Below are positions 54,707 to 64,000 of a DNA stretch of 64,000 nucleotides, one piece after another (positions within the stretch are counted from its first letter, which is position 1; every line of letters starts with the position of its first letter). The notes under the pieces were generated by a model. It saw only the letters and a program-made list of their open reading frames with translations. It was not told the origin of the DNA and made no database searches. This DNA is from Limnephilus marmoratus. Taxonomy: Eukaryota; Arthropoda; Insecta; Trichoptera; Limnephilidae. A program made the position numbers and the translations under genes. The stretch lies in the NCBI GenBank assembly GCA_917880885.1, contig OU862908.1:56255819-56319818 (forward strand). Reading direction: 5' to 3'.

Positions 54707-54961
54707 TTTGGGCTTTTATGATTTTGTTATTAGTAGAAATTGATTGGTTTATTTATGGTAGAAATAATAACTTTGACGGATGTTTTGACAGTCCAACTGT
54801 CAGTGTCAGTTGGTGTCAGTGGTTACAAACTGGCAAATTCTAGTGCTGCCAGAACTTAAAATTTTGGGTGCCTAATCAATAGTCAACAGCCTTATTAACT
54901 GATTTATCGGGTTATGTTGTTTCACTGAATTTTCTTCCTTTCTATTTTTGAAATTTTTAGG

Positions 54962-55400
54962 TAACTAACTAACTAACCATCACGCCGTTTTCGCAGGGGT
55001 AGGCAGAGGACGGACCGCCAAACAACTCGGTCTTGGCACACACTCTTTGCCTCACTCACATTCATACATCGTCTCATACATACTCTTCTATAATTCTGAC
55101 TTTTGACATGGCCCGTATCTGACTCAAGTATCTGACATGGCCCGTATCGACTCAAGTATCTGATTTACTTGATCGTGCCATGTCTTTCCCAGGCGTCCCT
55201 GACTTCTCATACCATTTTTAGGTGAATACCGCATACTGGTCCCAACTTCTTCCAACCAGTCTAGAGCCTGTGAGACCATGGCATCCCTAATACTGGGATA
55301 TGTTGTGAGACTTAGGGTTGTGGATAAGGGAAGTGATGAAAAAGAACCTATAGGTAATGCAGCGAGAGTTGGCTGCAATAAAAAAGCTTAACATTATATG
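54962..55400 (-). pseudogene. RTE-like LINE 3' end
   Basis: On the minus strand, 55124-55378 reads GRLGKTWHDQVNQILE. Further 3', after a break, an EAKSVCQDRVVWRSVL segment follows, the C-terminal wording of RTE-type reverse-transcriptase proteins. The end carries GTTAGTTAGTTAG. A matching 3' end in opposite orientation is at 60179-60280. Confidence 0.65.
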
Positions 55401-55654
55401 AATTTGTGCACCATAACATGCTTCCACGAGGAACAGCCCTTTGTCATGTTCACGCCTACTTATTGTTTCAAATAATCGTAGTTTTCATTATTTTAAGTTC
55501 GCATTTCCGCTACAATTAACTTATTTTACTTTTCATCGCATTTATTCATTGGACTACATATACTACTAATACCTAATAATAATATAAGGTATAAACAATG
55601 GCTGATAATACATGCACGTATCTATCAACATAGCCATGTTTTCCATCAACCTTA

Positions 55655-58190
55655 TCATTCTTCTTCTTCGTGTGCCTTATCAGGTGCCCCCGATGTTTGC
55701 GTTCACTCCGGTAAATTTATCACTATCTTGCGCTGCCCAGAATAGCTCCTCCACACTTCTAATACGGTCCACTCTCGTACATTTCGCAGCCAAGACATTT
55801 GTCTCCTACCAGGCCTTCGGCTAGCCTCTGCCTTTCCTTATATTAATCGGACCAATTGATATTTCTCCCTTATGAAATTCTCCCAGGTATGAAATTTTCC
55901 TGACTTTTACCAATGTGAGCAGTTCTCTATCTGCTCTATCCCGCCTGAAAATTTCTGTGTCATGTCAGTCCATGGGACTGAGCATTCTCCGGTGAAGCCG
56001 AATTTCAAAAGCCTATAACCTGCTCATGGTATTTACTTTCAAAGGCCATGTCTCACATCCATACAGCAAGACCAACACACATAACATTTTAACAAAATTT
56101 AAAGAAGCAATTATAATCCCTATTCATAAAACAGGCTCTAAAAGCAACATTGAAAATTACCGCCCAATCTCAATACTCACGGTATTTAGCAAAGTATTTG
56201 AGCGCATTGTCTACGATCAAATTTATACTACAATTGTTCACAACATTCAAAACCAACAACACGGATTTTTACAAAAAAGATCGGTACTAACAAATTTGGT
56301 AAATTTTACTGATTATTTATCGAGCAATATGGACAATAGAAATCAAATAGATGTGATCTATACTGACTACTCGAAGGCCTTCGATAAGGTAAACCATTTA
56401 ATTTTAATTAAAAAATTAAATCAATTAGGCATTCATGGTGACTTACTCCGATGGCTCACTTCATACCTTTCGAGTAGACTCCAATGCGTCTCAGTTGAGG
56501 GATCAAAGTCCAGCTTCTTTTCCGTGCCTTCTGGCGTACCTCAAGGTTCTCATCTAGGCCCATTATTATTTAATGTGTATGAATATCATAAATATGATAT
56601 TCATAAATGTTTTTTACACTCTTAATTATCTAGCACACGCAGATGATAAAAAAATATACCTAGTTATCAAATCAATCGAAGACTGCTTTAAACTTCAAGA
56701 GGACCTCAATCGTCTTTTTGTCTACTATGAATTGAATAAACTAGTCATAAATATCTCAAAATGTAATAAAATATCATTTACACATAATAAAAATAAAATT
56801 TCATTTGATTATACACTAAACGCGACACTTATCAATGAAGTTGAATCTATCAGGGACCTTGGGGTAACACTTGATTCTAAATTAAACTTTATCCAACACA
56901 CTAATAATATCATCAACAAAGCCAACAAAATGCTAGGATTTATAATTTTTATATTGAAACCTTTTCGAAACAAACATAAATACTCTATATTCCCTTTACA
57001 CTGCATATATCCGCCCACACTTAGAACACTGCACACCGATCTGGACTCCTTTCTACCAAGTTAGGATTGTTAGGATCGAAAGAATTAATTTTTTTTTTTT
57101 TTTAATTATGTACTTAAATTATAAACTTAACTTACACTTTCTAAATTACACCGATTCTATTAAATTTCATCACTTCAACTCCCTTCATACACGACGATTA
57201 ATTTTTGATAAAATTTTATTATTTAAAATTTTAAACAAAGGCCTGGACTCGCCAGAGCTTACCAATTTAATAAAAATCCATATTCCTTCAAGATTAACCC
57301 GACAATCAAATTTACTTCATTTGCCCACTTGTAGAACAAATCTTAGAAAAAATTCCCCGATTCCTCGAATATGTTCGCAATACAACGAATTGTTTCACAA
57401 CGTAGACATTTTTAATTTAAACCTTCAGAAGTATCGAATAGAAGTAACGCATGCGATATTGGATTGATACGGGGGTGTGGAAGGTATCGAGAGCATCTCC
57501 TATCCTTATCCTATATTACTATATTCTCCCTCCCCTCCCCTCCTCTCCCCTTCCTAGGTCTAAAATTTAGCTTAAGATAAATTAAAACTCCATCTCCAAA
57601 CAATATTAGCATAAGAAACTCTTTTGGCTTCACTGCAGTTCACATGTATATTTATATGTCCATTATATGTATATGTATAAGCTGTTTGTTTCTTACAAAT
57701 AAAATAAATAAACATTCTCTGCCTTGGTTTTATATTGATATTGTCATTGCAGAAGAGGGATTTCATTTTACTGAATGCAGTTCTTGCTGCTTCAATTCTG
57801 CACTTAACCTCTACATCTGGGTCAAGAGTCGACATGAAAATGCTGCTGAGGTATCTAAATCTTTCCACCTTTTCAACTTTGCAATCATTTAAATGTATCA
57901 CTGATCCAGAGTGATCTATCGCCCAAATGTCATTGATTGTTACGTCCAGTTGCTCACAAGCATTGTTAACAAGATTTAATAGGTCTTGGAGATCATTGAT
58001 ACGGTCAGGTAGTAATACAGTATCATCTGCGTACCTTATGTTATTATTCACAACTCCATTGATTTTCAGACCCTTCTCGGTATTACTTCGGGCTCTTTTA
58101 AAGACATAGTTGGAATATAGATTAAACAATAGTGGTGACAAGATACAGCCTTGTCTTACTCCACACTGAATCGCGATTGCATTAGATCTC
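55655..58190 (-). pseudogene. RTE-like LINE (LINE E), interrupted by LINE D
   Basis: On the minus strand, from 58190: RQGCILSPLLFNLYSNYVF, then NNIRYADDTVLL (catalytic YADD), VEKVERFRYLSS and RTAFSKMKSLF. The frame then stops abruptly at the LINE D insertion (57711). It resumes at about 56070 with VLLYGCETWPLK and LHRRMLS and, in another frame, SRRPGRRQMSWLRNVREWT, down to about 55660. The two halves join at the expected place in the family. Several stops make it dead. Confidence 0.85.
56083..57711 (+). pseudogene. 5'-truncated CR1/jockey-like LINE (LINE D) inserted in LINE E
   Basis: Reverse transcriptase at 56096-56572 reads ENYRPISILT, QQHGFLQKRS, YTDYSKAFDKVNH and SGVPQGSHLGPLLF. After a local rearrangement it continues AHADDKKIY (catalytic FADD eroded), RDLGVTLDSK and NKMLGFI. 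The C-terminal domain lies at 57108-57467 in a third frame after a T-run. The tail is AAATAAAATAAATAAA, ending at 57711. It was younger than LINE E when inserted but is now decayed. Confidence 0.85.
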
Positions 58191-58659
58191 TTATTCCCAT
58201 ATCTTATTTCTACAGGTTTTTAACCTACTCATTAAAAAAATATATTCATTTCCCTACTTATAAAGTTATGCGCGATGTCCTTTGTTTCAATTATGCCTAC
58301 TTATTGTGACTATTGGAAAACTTTTACAACAAGTTTATATGTTTAATGTGCTAGAATATCCCAAGAGCGCATATCTTGTTACTATTTCTTACTTACTAAC
58401 TTGATTTCAGTACTGAAAATTATCACATTCAGATAAACTGTATTTTAATATCAATGAAATAACACAATATTCTTTCTGTGTATGCCAAAACACATTTTAT
58501 ATAAACGACTTCAACACGCTTTGGCTTGTGAAATAATCATTAATAATTTTTATTTTATCACGTTGAAATACATTGTAAGCTATGCATATGTGTGAGAATT
58601 GTAATGAAGTCAACTTAGATTGATAGACCTATGCCTGACTGTTTATTGCAAATGTTACC

Positions 58660-58838
58660 CTCTAACTAACTAACAACTTCGGCAGAGAGGATGGAACCTC
58701 ACACAACTCTACGAGTATCTCGTCTTGCGCTTCTTGCTTCTTTCGCAATCATATTACATTGTCTCATGATTACTTTGTGTACTGATTCTTGATATTTCAC
58801 TTGATTTTCTCCTGGAGCTTCCCTGACTTCTTCATCTA
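58660..58838 (-). repeat. RTE-like LINE 3' fragment
   Basis: Shares AACTAACTAAC, GGCAGAGAGGATGGA and CTTCCCTGACTTCTTC with the fragments at 55.1 and 34.4 kb. It is truncated by the piggyBac-like MITE. Confidence 0.5.
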
Positions 58839-58842
58839 TTAA

Positions 58843-59551
58843 CCCATTGGCCACAGAATTAATGAGCTAAAAAGTTGGCCTTCACCACTGAATTAATTTT
58901 GTACCAAAAATTGAAAACCTGCATTGGTGTACTAAATCTATTGTTACTTTTGAACCGTATATTCAAATTAAATAATTTCTTTAAAATTGTTTACATATTG
59001 GATTAAGGTAAAGAAAAACATAAAAAATATATTTTTTTAAATATTAAAATATGTGTAAATAAGGTTACAAATATAACCTTCCTTTTTTTCGTCTGTTTTT
59101 TTCCACATTTTTATTCAAAAAGTTACAAAAAAACATAAGATTCTTAGATCGAACAATAATAATTTTTGATTTTTATATACATGTATACTAATAACTATTA
59201 AAATAATTGTCTATGATAGTCCTCAAAGCAATCAGGGACGTTCAGGGTCACTACCAAAAGCCTAGAACCACTCGCAATTTCGAAGAAATTAAATGGCGGC
59301 TGGCTGCATACAAAACTTGGAACACAAATAACAGGGAAAAAACATAAGAAACATATTATTGCCAATTCTATGAAATTAATGATTAATTATCTACAGAGTG
59401 TTCGGCATTTAAAATTTTATTAAAAAATGTCACTATTGTGCTCGTTTTCTGTTTTTTGACGTACCTACTCTAGCCCGTCAGCGTGCCGGGGTTTGTGGTT
59501 AAGTACCTGAGTCGCACACCCGGCAGGCTGTCGGGGTTTGTGGCCAATGGG
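58843..59551. mobile_element. piggyBac-like MITE
   Basis: Flanked by TTAA on both sides (58839-58842 and 59552-59555). Inverted ends CCCATTGGCCACA and TGTGGCCAATGGG, the TTAA-CCC...GGG-TTAA form of piggyBac elements. The last 100 bp contain a duplicated GGGGTTTGTGG motif. No transposase. Confidence 0.85.
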
Positions 59552-59989
59552 TTAACTTGCCTTATTTATACATTATAAATTATAACCATTTTGAAATTGG
59601 AGTAGGTACAAGTTTGTCAAAATAACTAATATTTTAGACAAATATGGGATGCAGCGATTGTTTAAATCATTTTAAATGGCAACACCAAGATGGTTGAAAA
59701 AAAAACACTGTGGTAAGGAAAATTTTGTTACATCAGTATCAAACCGTGTTCATAAATTAGTGGTAATTCATGAAAGGAGATGAATCTCCTAAAAATTGGA
59801 TGGATTATAGAAATATCTGTTACATTAATTTAAGATTGGCAACCGTATACACCATCTCCAACAACCTGTCTGAGAGACCAGTTGTTTCAAATAACAATTA
59901 TTCATCAAATTTTCAAGTTCCATAAAAGTTCTGATATTATTCCATTTCGGGCCAGTTGTTTCACTGGAATAATAATAACATACTTAACT

Positions 59990-61020
59990 GGAAAATAACT
60001 TTCACAATGAAGACAATATTAGCAATAGGTACGGAAAATCTGAAACAGAAAAATCAGAAAAAGATACGGTCACATCTGGGACTCGAACCCAGAACTTTTG
60101 GCTTACCGGGCGCGTATTTACAAAACCTATACCGATTCAGTCACGGTAACGACAATTTACATTTTAAATGTAAACGAGGCAAGGAATGTGTGCCAAGACC
60201 GGGATGTTTGGCGGTCCGTCCTCTCTGCCTACCCCTGCGGGAAACGGCGTGATGGTTAGTTAGTTAGTTAGTTAGTCTGTATTGGTTATTTTTTATCACA
60301 TTGCAAAAACAAAAATTGTTCTAAAATCTAGATAAAATAATCTTTCTGATGTGTATATTAGAAATTAATAATTTTATTTCTAAATATTTAAATTTTAATA
60401 TTATTCCCATATATTGTAAAAACACCTTTATATTGATAATTTTTTATCACTTTGCAAAAACAAAAATTGTTCTAAAATCTAGATAAAATAATCTTTCCAA
60501 TGTGTATATCAGAAATTAATAATTTTATTTCTTCATATTTAAATTTTGATATTGAAAATTTAAAGCGACTGAAACGCGGTAGGGATTGTAAATACGCTTT
60601 TCCCGGGCCGCAACTCCACCAAAACTGAGCTAATGTGCCCCTGTCCGATTCGGTCATTTTAAACTGTATCACACTTCAACTAAGAAATTTAACTATGAAA
60701 TTCAATGAATTTTTCAAATTCTGTGAAACAATGCCCTTAAATTTAATCTTATTTTTTACCAAAGTTTTAGCTTTAGCCATATTATAATGCCAGAAAATAA
60801 AAAAATTACAAATGATATTATTTTCAATTAAATGAAGACAATATTAGCGAAACTCAATCGAAAATTGGAGATAGAAAAATCAGAAAAAGATATTCATAGC
60901 AGAAGATATTATTCAAGAATAATATTCAAGAGTTCGAGTCCCAGAGGTGCCAACATCTTTTTCTGATTTTTCTGTCTTCAAATTTTCGATTGAGTTTTGC
61001 TAATATTGTCTTCATTTAAT
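59990..61020. repeat. Cluster of tRNA-like SINE fragments and duplicated blocks
   Basis: GGGACTCGAACCC (inverted B box) at about 60078 and a related GTTCGAGTCCC at about 60930. CAGAAAAATCAGAAAAAGAT occurs at 60047 and 60883 and inverted at about 60957, so 60834-61018 is a foldback. A 100-bp block (GCAAAAACAAAAATTGTTCT...AATTTTATTTCT) is duplicated at 60298-60385 and 60452-60535. An RTE-like 3' end with (GTTA)n is at 60179-60280. No intact tRNA. Confidence 0.65.
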
Positions 61021-61278
61021 ATTAAATAAATAAAAATAGATTCTATTTTTGTTCAGAGGTTGCCCTTCAGTGTTCTGTCCAGAATAGGGACATTTTAAAT
61101 TATATGAACTATTTATTATAAATTCAGCTTACTTTGTTACTACATAAGAAAATAGTCAGAAAATATTCCCTTGTAGATAATATAGCCGTAAACGTAGAGC
61201 TTGTAATTTATTTTTATTTTAAGACGAACGAATACTTACATTTTGTTTTATCGTGAATCTGTAAATGCTTATATTGCT

Positions 61279-61447
61279 CATCAATGGGTAATAGGTAAGG
61301 GTAAGGAATCGACATAAACCGAAGACCCTGCTTAGAAAATTAAGTTTAAAATTAAAAGTTTGCTATGGTGTTCAGCGCAGTCATAGTGGGACTTTTCTGC
61401 TAAGGGTCCTTATTCCACAATTCCTTACCCTTTTTGACCCAATGGGA
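61279..61447. repeat. Small MITE-like inverted repeat
   Basis: AATGGGTAATAGGTAAGGGT is mirrored by ACCCTTTTTGACCCAATGGG, with AAGGAAT and ACCCT(T)AGCAGAAA blocks also paired. It lies between the SINE cluster and Frizzled. Confidence 0.6.
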
Positions 61448-62042
61448 TTACAGGCTAAGGTGAATGCATGTATGTATGTGATTATATTTGTATTTGCATA
61501 GAGAATGTTTAATTGTAGAAGTTCTTGTTTAAGTACTATAATGTTATAACACATTACTCTTTTCTCTTAATTTTTAGACAGCCAGGCAGGTATAAATTTT
61601 ATCTTTTAAAATTTAATTTTAGACAGCCAGGTACTGTAATATTTATTGAAGTTTTTTTTTTTGTAAAAAAGTCATGCTGCAGAAATTTGTTTGTGGAGGT
61701 TGATTAAATTAAGATCAATTTAGTGATATGTTTTTTATTTTCAGATTTCTCCACAGAGAAACAAATGTACACTTACATAATAATAAAAGTCTTCACAGAA
61801 GACAAAAGTTTATGGTATTTACATTTCTTGTAAACTAGAGTATTTATAATACACAGGTAAACTTAAGGCACTAACAAAATGTCTAATCTATGGGATTTTT
61901 TAAAAATTTTCATCCCATAGTCGAATCACATGAACTTTCCCTAACAATAAATATTATAATATACACATCAGATAGTTTCTATAGAATTTCACAAGGCAGA
62001 CACATAATTTGTCCATAACTTTGCAATCTCATTGCGAACTCA

Positions 62043-63557
62043 TCACACGCGAGACATATGCATTGGTCGACTATTGAATGTTCTCTTAGGCATAGTCAGG
62101 ATCACTGGAACTACTTCAGCTCTGTACCCAGCGAGAGGCTTCTTTGGAGCCTTGGTGAATAAGGATCCCCAAATTCGACAGGTCTTCCCCGACCACACCC
62201 ACATGCCAGTCGTGACTCCCCCCGCCAAGGACAGGAACAGTCTCAACAGAGCTATTTCCACCCCTGAACCCGTGGAGGAAATCTGCGGACACCCAGATTG
62301 AAATTGGCACTCCAAGGCAGCCAGCAAGGAAACTGAATGCCATTTCGTTTTATTAAATGATTCATATAAGCTACATGCCAAGCAACCTAACGCTGGAATT
62401 ATGTAAAGCAATCCAAAGACTATTAATCTTGACATCAAGCGTTCCAGTTTTGATGTGGACCTGCCGACCATTTTCACAGCTTTTCTAACTTCAATCAGGG
62501 CAGCACCGCCAAGACAAGCCACAAGGCTGGCAGCAAATAGTAAACTGGTATGCGGAATCACGAGGAAAGGGACTGTGGCCGTATCGGCAACTTGGCAGAG
62601 CCCTGTCAGTTCATCAGCGGTAACCTTGCGAAGAACTAAAGCTGCTACAGCAAACACTGCTGGTAAAGTCCAAGCTGCAACATGAAAGTACGAAGCAATA
62701 TTCTCCAGTGCTTCTGTTGACCATTTCTTGGCGGCACTCAGATACCACGACAGTGCAAGGTTGAGGAACCAAACACTAGATGCCATGTTGAAATAGTACA
62801 ATGTCAGAAACAGGAACGTACAAGGGGCACTCTCCAGGCCATCCACAGCGACATAGCTATCTCTGTCATCGGTTGGTTCTGTGCAGCTCAATCTCCGGGA
62901 TCCAAAAGATCCTCTCACAATGTAGGCGATGGAGATAAAATTGTTACACATTGCCAGAAATATGATTGGTCTTTCAGGATACCGAAATCGAGTTGAATCT
63001 ACGCAAAACGTCAGCAAAGTGAAGAGTGTGGATAAAAAGCAAAGCCAAGCCCAGCCAGTAAACCAAGCTTCCGCAAAATTCTTGTCCTCCATCCTGTAGT
63101 AGGCATCCTTTCCACACTTGGGTGCACAGGTGAAGGTGAGAGAATCTCTGGACCTAGCGAAGTTGGGAGGACACTGTGTCGGGAATGTGGCCAGTTTATC
63201 TCCAGAATTGCGAAAGTGGTTGGGGAAGTTTTCAATCCACTTTTTCGGGTTTCCCGAAGTCCAGCTTTCCTCTTCCTCTTCGTGCTTGTGCTGGGTTTCT
63301 GTGTTGTTGGGGATCTGCATGCACAGTTGGTGCTTATCGGAGTCGTGAAAGCGAGAACAGTTGAAGAGCTGCGGCCAGTCGATGTTGAGGCTCTGCATGA
63401 CGGGCAGGCAGTCGGAGCGGACCTGCTCGCACACGGAGCGGCAGCAAGAGATGGCTCCACTGACGTACTCCGAGCAGAGAGGGGCGAACACGGAGCACAG
63501 GAAGAATCGGAGATGAGTGGAGCATCTGGCCTGCACGAGAGGCAAATACATCTGGAG
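62043..63557 (-). CDS. Frizzled-family Wnt receptor, 3'-terminal exon (partial gene)
   Basis: One long exon with a phase-0 acceptor at 63558-63560 and a stop at 62043-62045. Counting from the first internal Met (63551) it has 502 residues. Seen: the C-terminal half of the Frizzled cysteine-rich domain (cysteines at 10, 19, 26, 36, 37, 41, 48, 65 and 77, with LRFFLCSVFAPLC and CEQVRSDCLPVM), an acidic linker, then seven hydrophobic helices beginning near 163. YPERPIIFLAMC, SSVWFLNLALSWYL and ADELTGLC are typical of the family. The Dishevelled-binding KTxxxW motif is present as KTCRIW (456-461). The CRD wording resembles the Fz9/10 class, to which insect fz3 is thought to belong; that subtype is an inference. 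The signal peptide and first half of the CRD must lie upstream of 64000. C179-like doublet C36/C37 is slightly unusual for a CRD. Confidence 0.96.
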   Translation of the reverse strand, partial: LQMYLPLVQARCSTHLRFFLCSVFAPLCSEYVSGAISCCRSVCEQVRSDCLPVMQSLNIDWPQLFNCSRFHDSDKHQLCMQIPNNTETQHKHEEEEESWTSGNPKKWIENFPNHFRNSGDKLATFPTQCPPNFARSRDSLTFTCAPKCGKDAYYRMEDKNFAEAWFTGWAWLCFLSTLFTLLTFCVDSTRFRYPERPIIFLAMCNNFISIAYIVRGSFGSRRLSCTEPTDDRDSYVAVDGLESAPCTFLFLTLYYFNMASSVWFLNLALSWYLSAAKKWSTEALENIASYFHVAAWTLPAVFAVAALVLRKVTADELTGLCQVADTATVPFLVIPHTSLLFAASLVACLGGAALIEVRKAVKMVGRSTSKLERLMSRLIVFGLLYIIPALGCLACSLYESFNKTKWHSVSLLAALECQFQSGCPQISSTGSGVEIALLRLFLSLAGGVTTGMWVWSGKTCRIWGSLFTKAPKKPLAGYRAEVVPVILTMPKRTFNSRPMHMSRV

Positions 63558-64000
63558 CTGAAATTAACAAAAAATACAAATTAATAAAAAAATAAAACAA
63601 AAAATTAACAATAAATTGGTAAGATTTCGGTGATTTAAGTAGGTAAGTAGGTACTAATCATATAGAAAGTAGAAAATAAGGGAGAAATTTTATGCATGGT
63701 GAATAAAAATGTTAACCACTATCCCGAATCACCTCGCAATGCAACAAGTTTAGTGCACGGACAAGGGGGAGAATTACCCCTTTTTCAGAAAGATTCCGCG
63801 GTGAAATAAGAGCTTTCAAAAGGAGCGCGACTTTTTCATCAAACGTTTAAAACGAGTTCTGAGAAATTTAAAGATTTATGTTGAGCAATGCGAGAGGCGA
63901 AAGGGCCAGGCCAGAGCAGAGAGGGCAGGCGGTATGATAAGGACTGAAAGCCGAGTAGGTATACGGTCCTGCTGAGCTAATCACAGTCAGTCCGGATAAT
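63558..64000. other. Upstream intron of Frizzled
   Basis: Starts with the splice acceptor of the last Frizzled exon. No signal peptide or CRD exon is visible on the minus strand up to the window edge, so the first exon(s) lie further away. Confidence 0.6.

Noticed and set aside
60063..60150. A tRNA gene on the minus strand (GGGTTCGAGTCCC)
   Set aside because: Only the T-arm is convincing, and related fragments recur nearby without a cloverleaf, so it is a SINE fragment.
63011..63460. Open frames overlapping Frizzled in other registers on both strands
   Set aside because: They are shadows of a GC-rich coding exon. None has homology that I recognise, whereas the Frizzled frame does.

Overview
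This 64 kb window is nuclear genomic DNA of an arthropod, most likely an insect. It is AT-rich, has spliced genes with GT-AG introns, is packed with degenerate transposons, and carries short runs of the insect telomere-type motif (CCTAA/TTAGG). The repeat mix (mariner, piggyBac-like MITE, hAT, PIF/Harbinger-like, Helitrons, CR1/jockey-like and RTE-like LINEs, tRNA-derived SINEs) fits an insect with a medium-to-large genome. The sequence alone does not fix the order.

Five host genes are supported by exon-by-exon translation with matching splice phases. (1) Inositol polyphosphate multikinase, + strand, coding 10246-12067. (2) A ZFAND4-like protein (ubiquitin-like domain plus C-terminal AN1 zinc finger), - strand, seven coding exons between 35978 and 15632. 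(3) Ribosomal protein S26, + strand, 36599-40169, divergent from ZFAND4 with about 620 bp between start codons. (4) The huntingtin-associated protein HAP40/F8A, - strand, six coding exons between 54706 and 46765. (5) A Frizzled-family Wnt receptor, - strand, whose large last exon lies at 62043-63557 and whose 5' exon(s) lie beyond the window. The genes are unrelated in function, and no operon or gene cluster is apparent.

Everything else is intronic or intergenic and mostly mobile-element derived. Region by region: 1-10.2 kb has a SINE copy, hAT and other MITEs, and a broken LINE carrying two MITE insertions with intact target duplications. 10.2-12.6 kb is IPMK with a triple repeat in its 3' flank. 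12.6-15.6 kb is AT-rich and featureless. 15.6-36 kb is ZFAND4, whose introns hold an internally deleted mariner, a truncated LINE inside a TIR element, several foldback MITEs, a possible solo LTR, a long inverted-repeat element with a TTAGG-containing minisatellite, and a 5.6 kb hAT insertion enclosing a nearly complete LINE. 36-46 kb is RpS26 followed by hAT elements, two Helitrons and a PIF/Harbinger-like element with a MADF remnant. 46.7-54.7 kb is HAP40, whose second intron contains a hAT transposase relic and a second MADF relic. 55-62 kb is LINE-in-LINE nesting, a piggyBac-like MITE and tRNA-like SINE fragments. 62-64 kb is Frizzled.

No previously undescribed defence or biosynthetic system is evident. 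The most informative unusual signals are the precisely dated nested insertions, the TTAGG-bearing minisatellite shared by two MITE types, the two MADF relics, the triple hairpin-like repeat beside IPMK and several long hairpins that could be transcribed.
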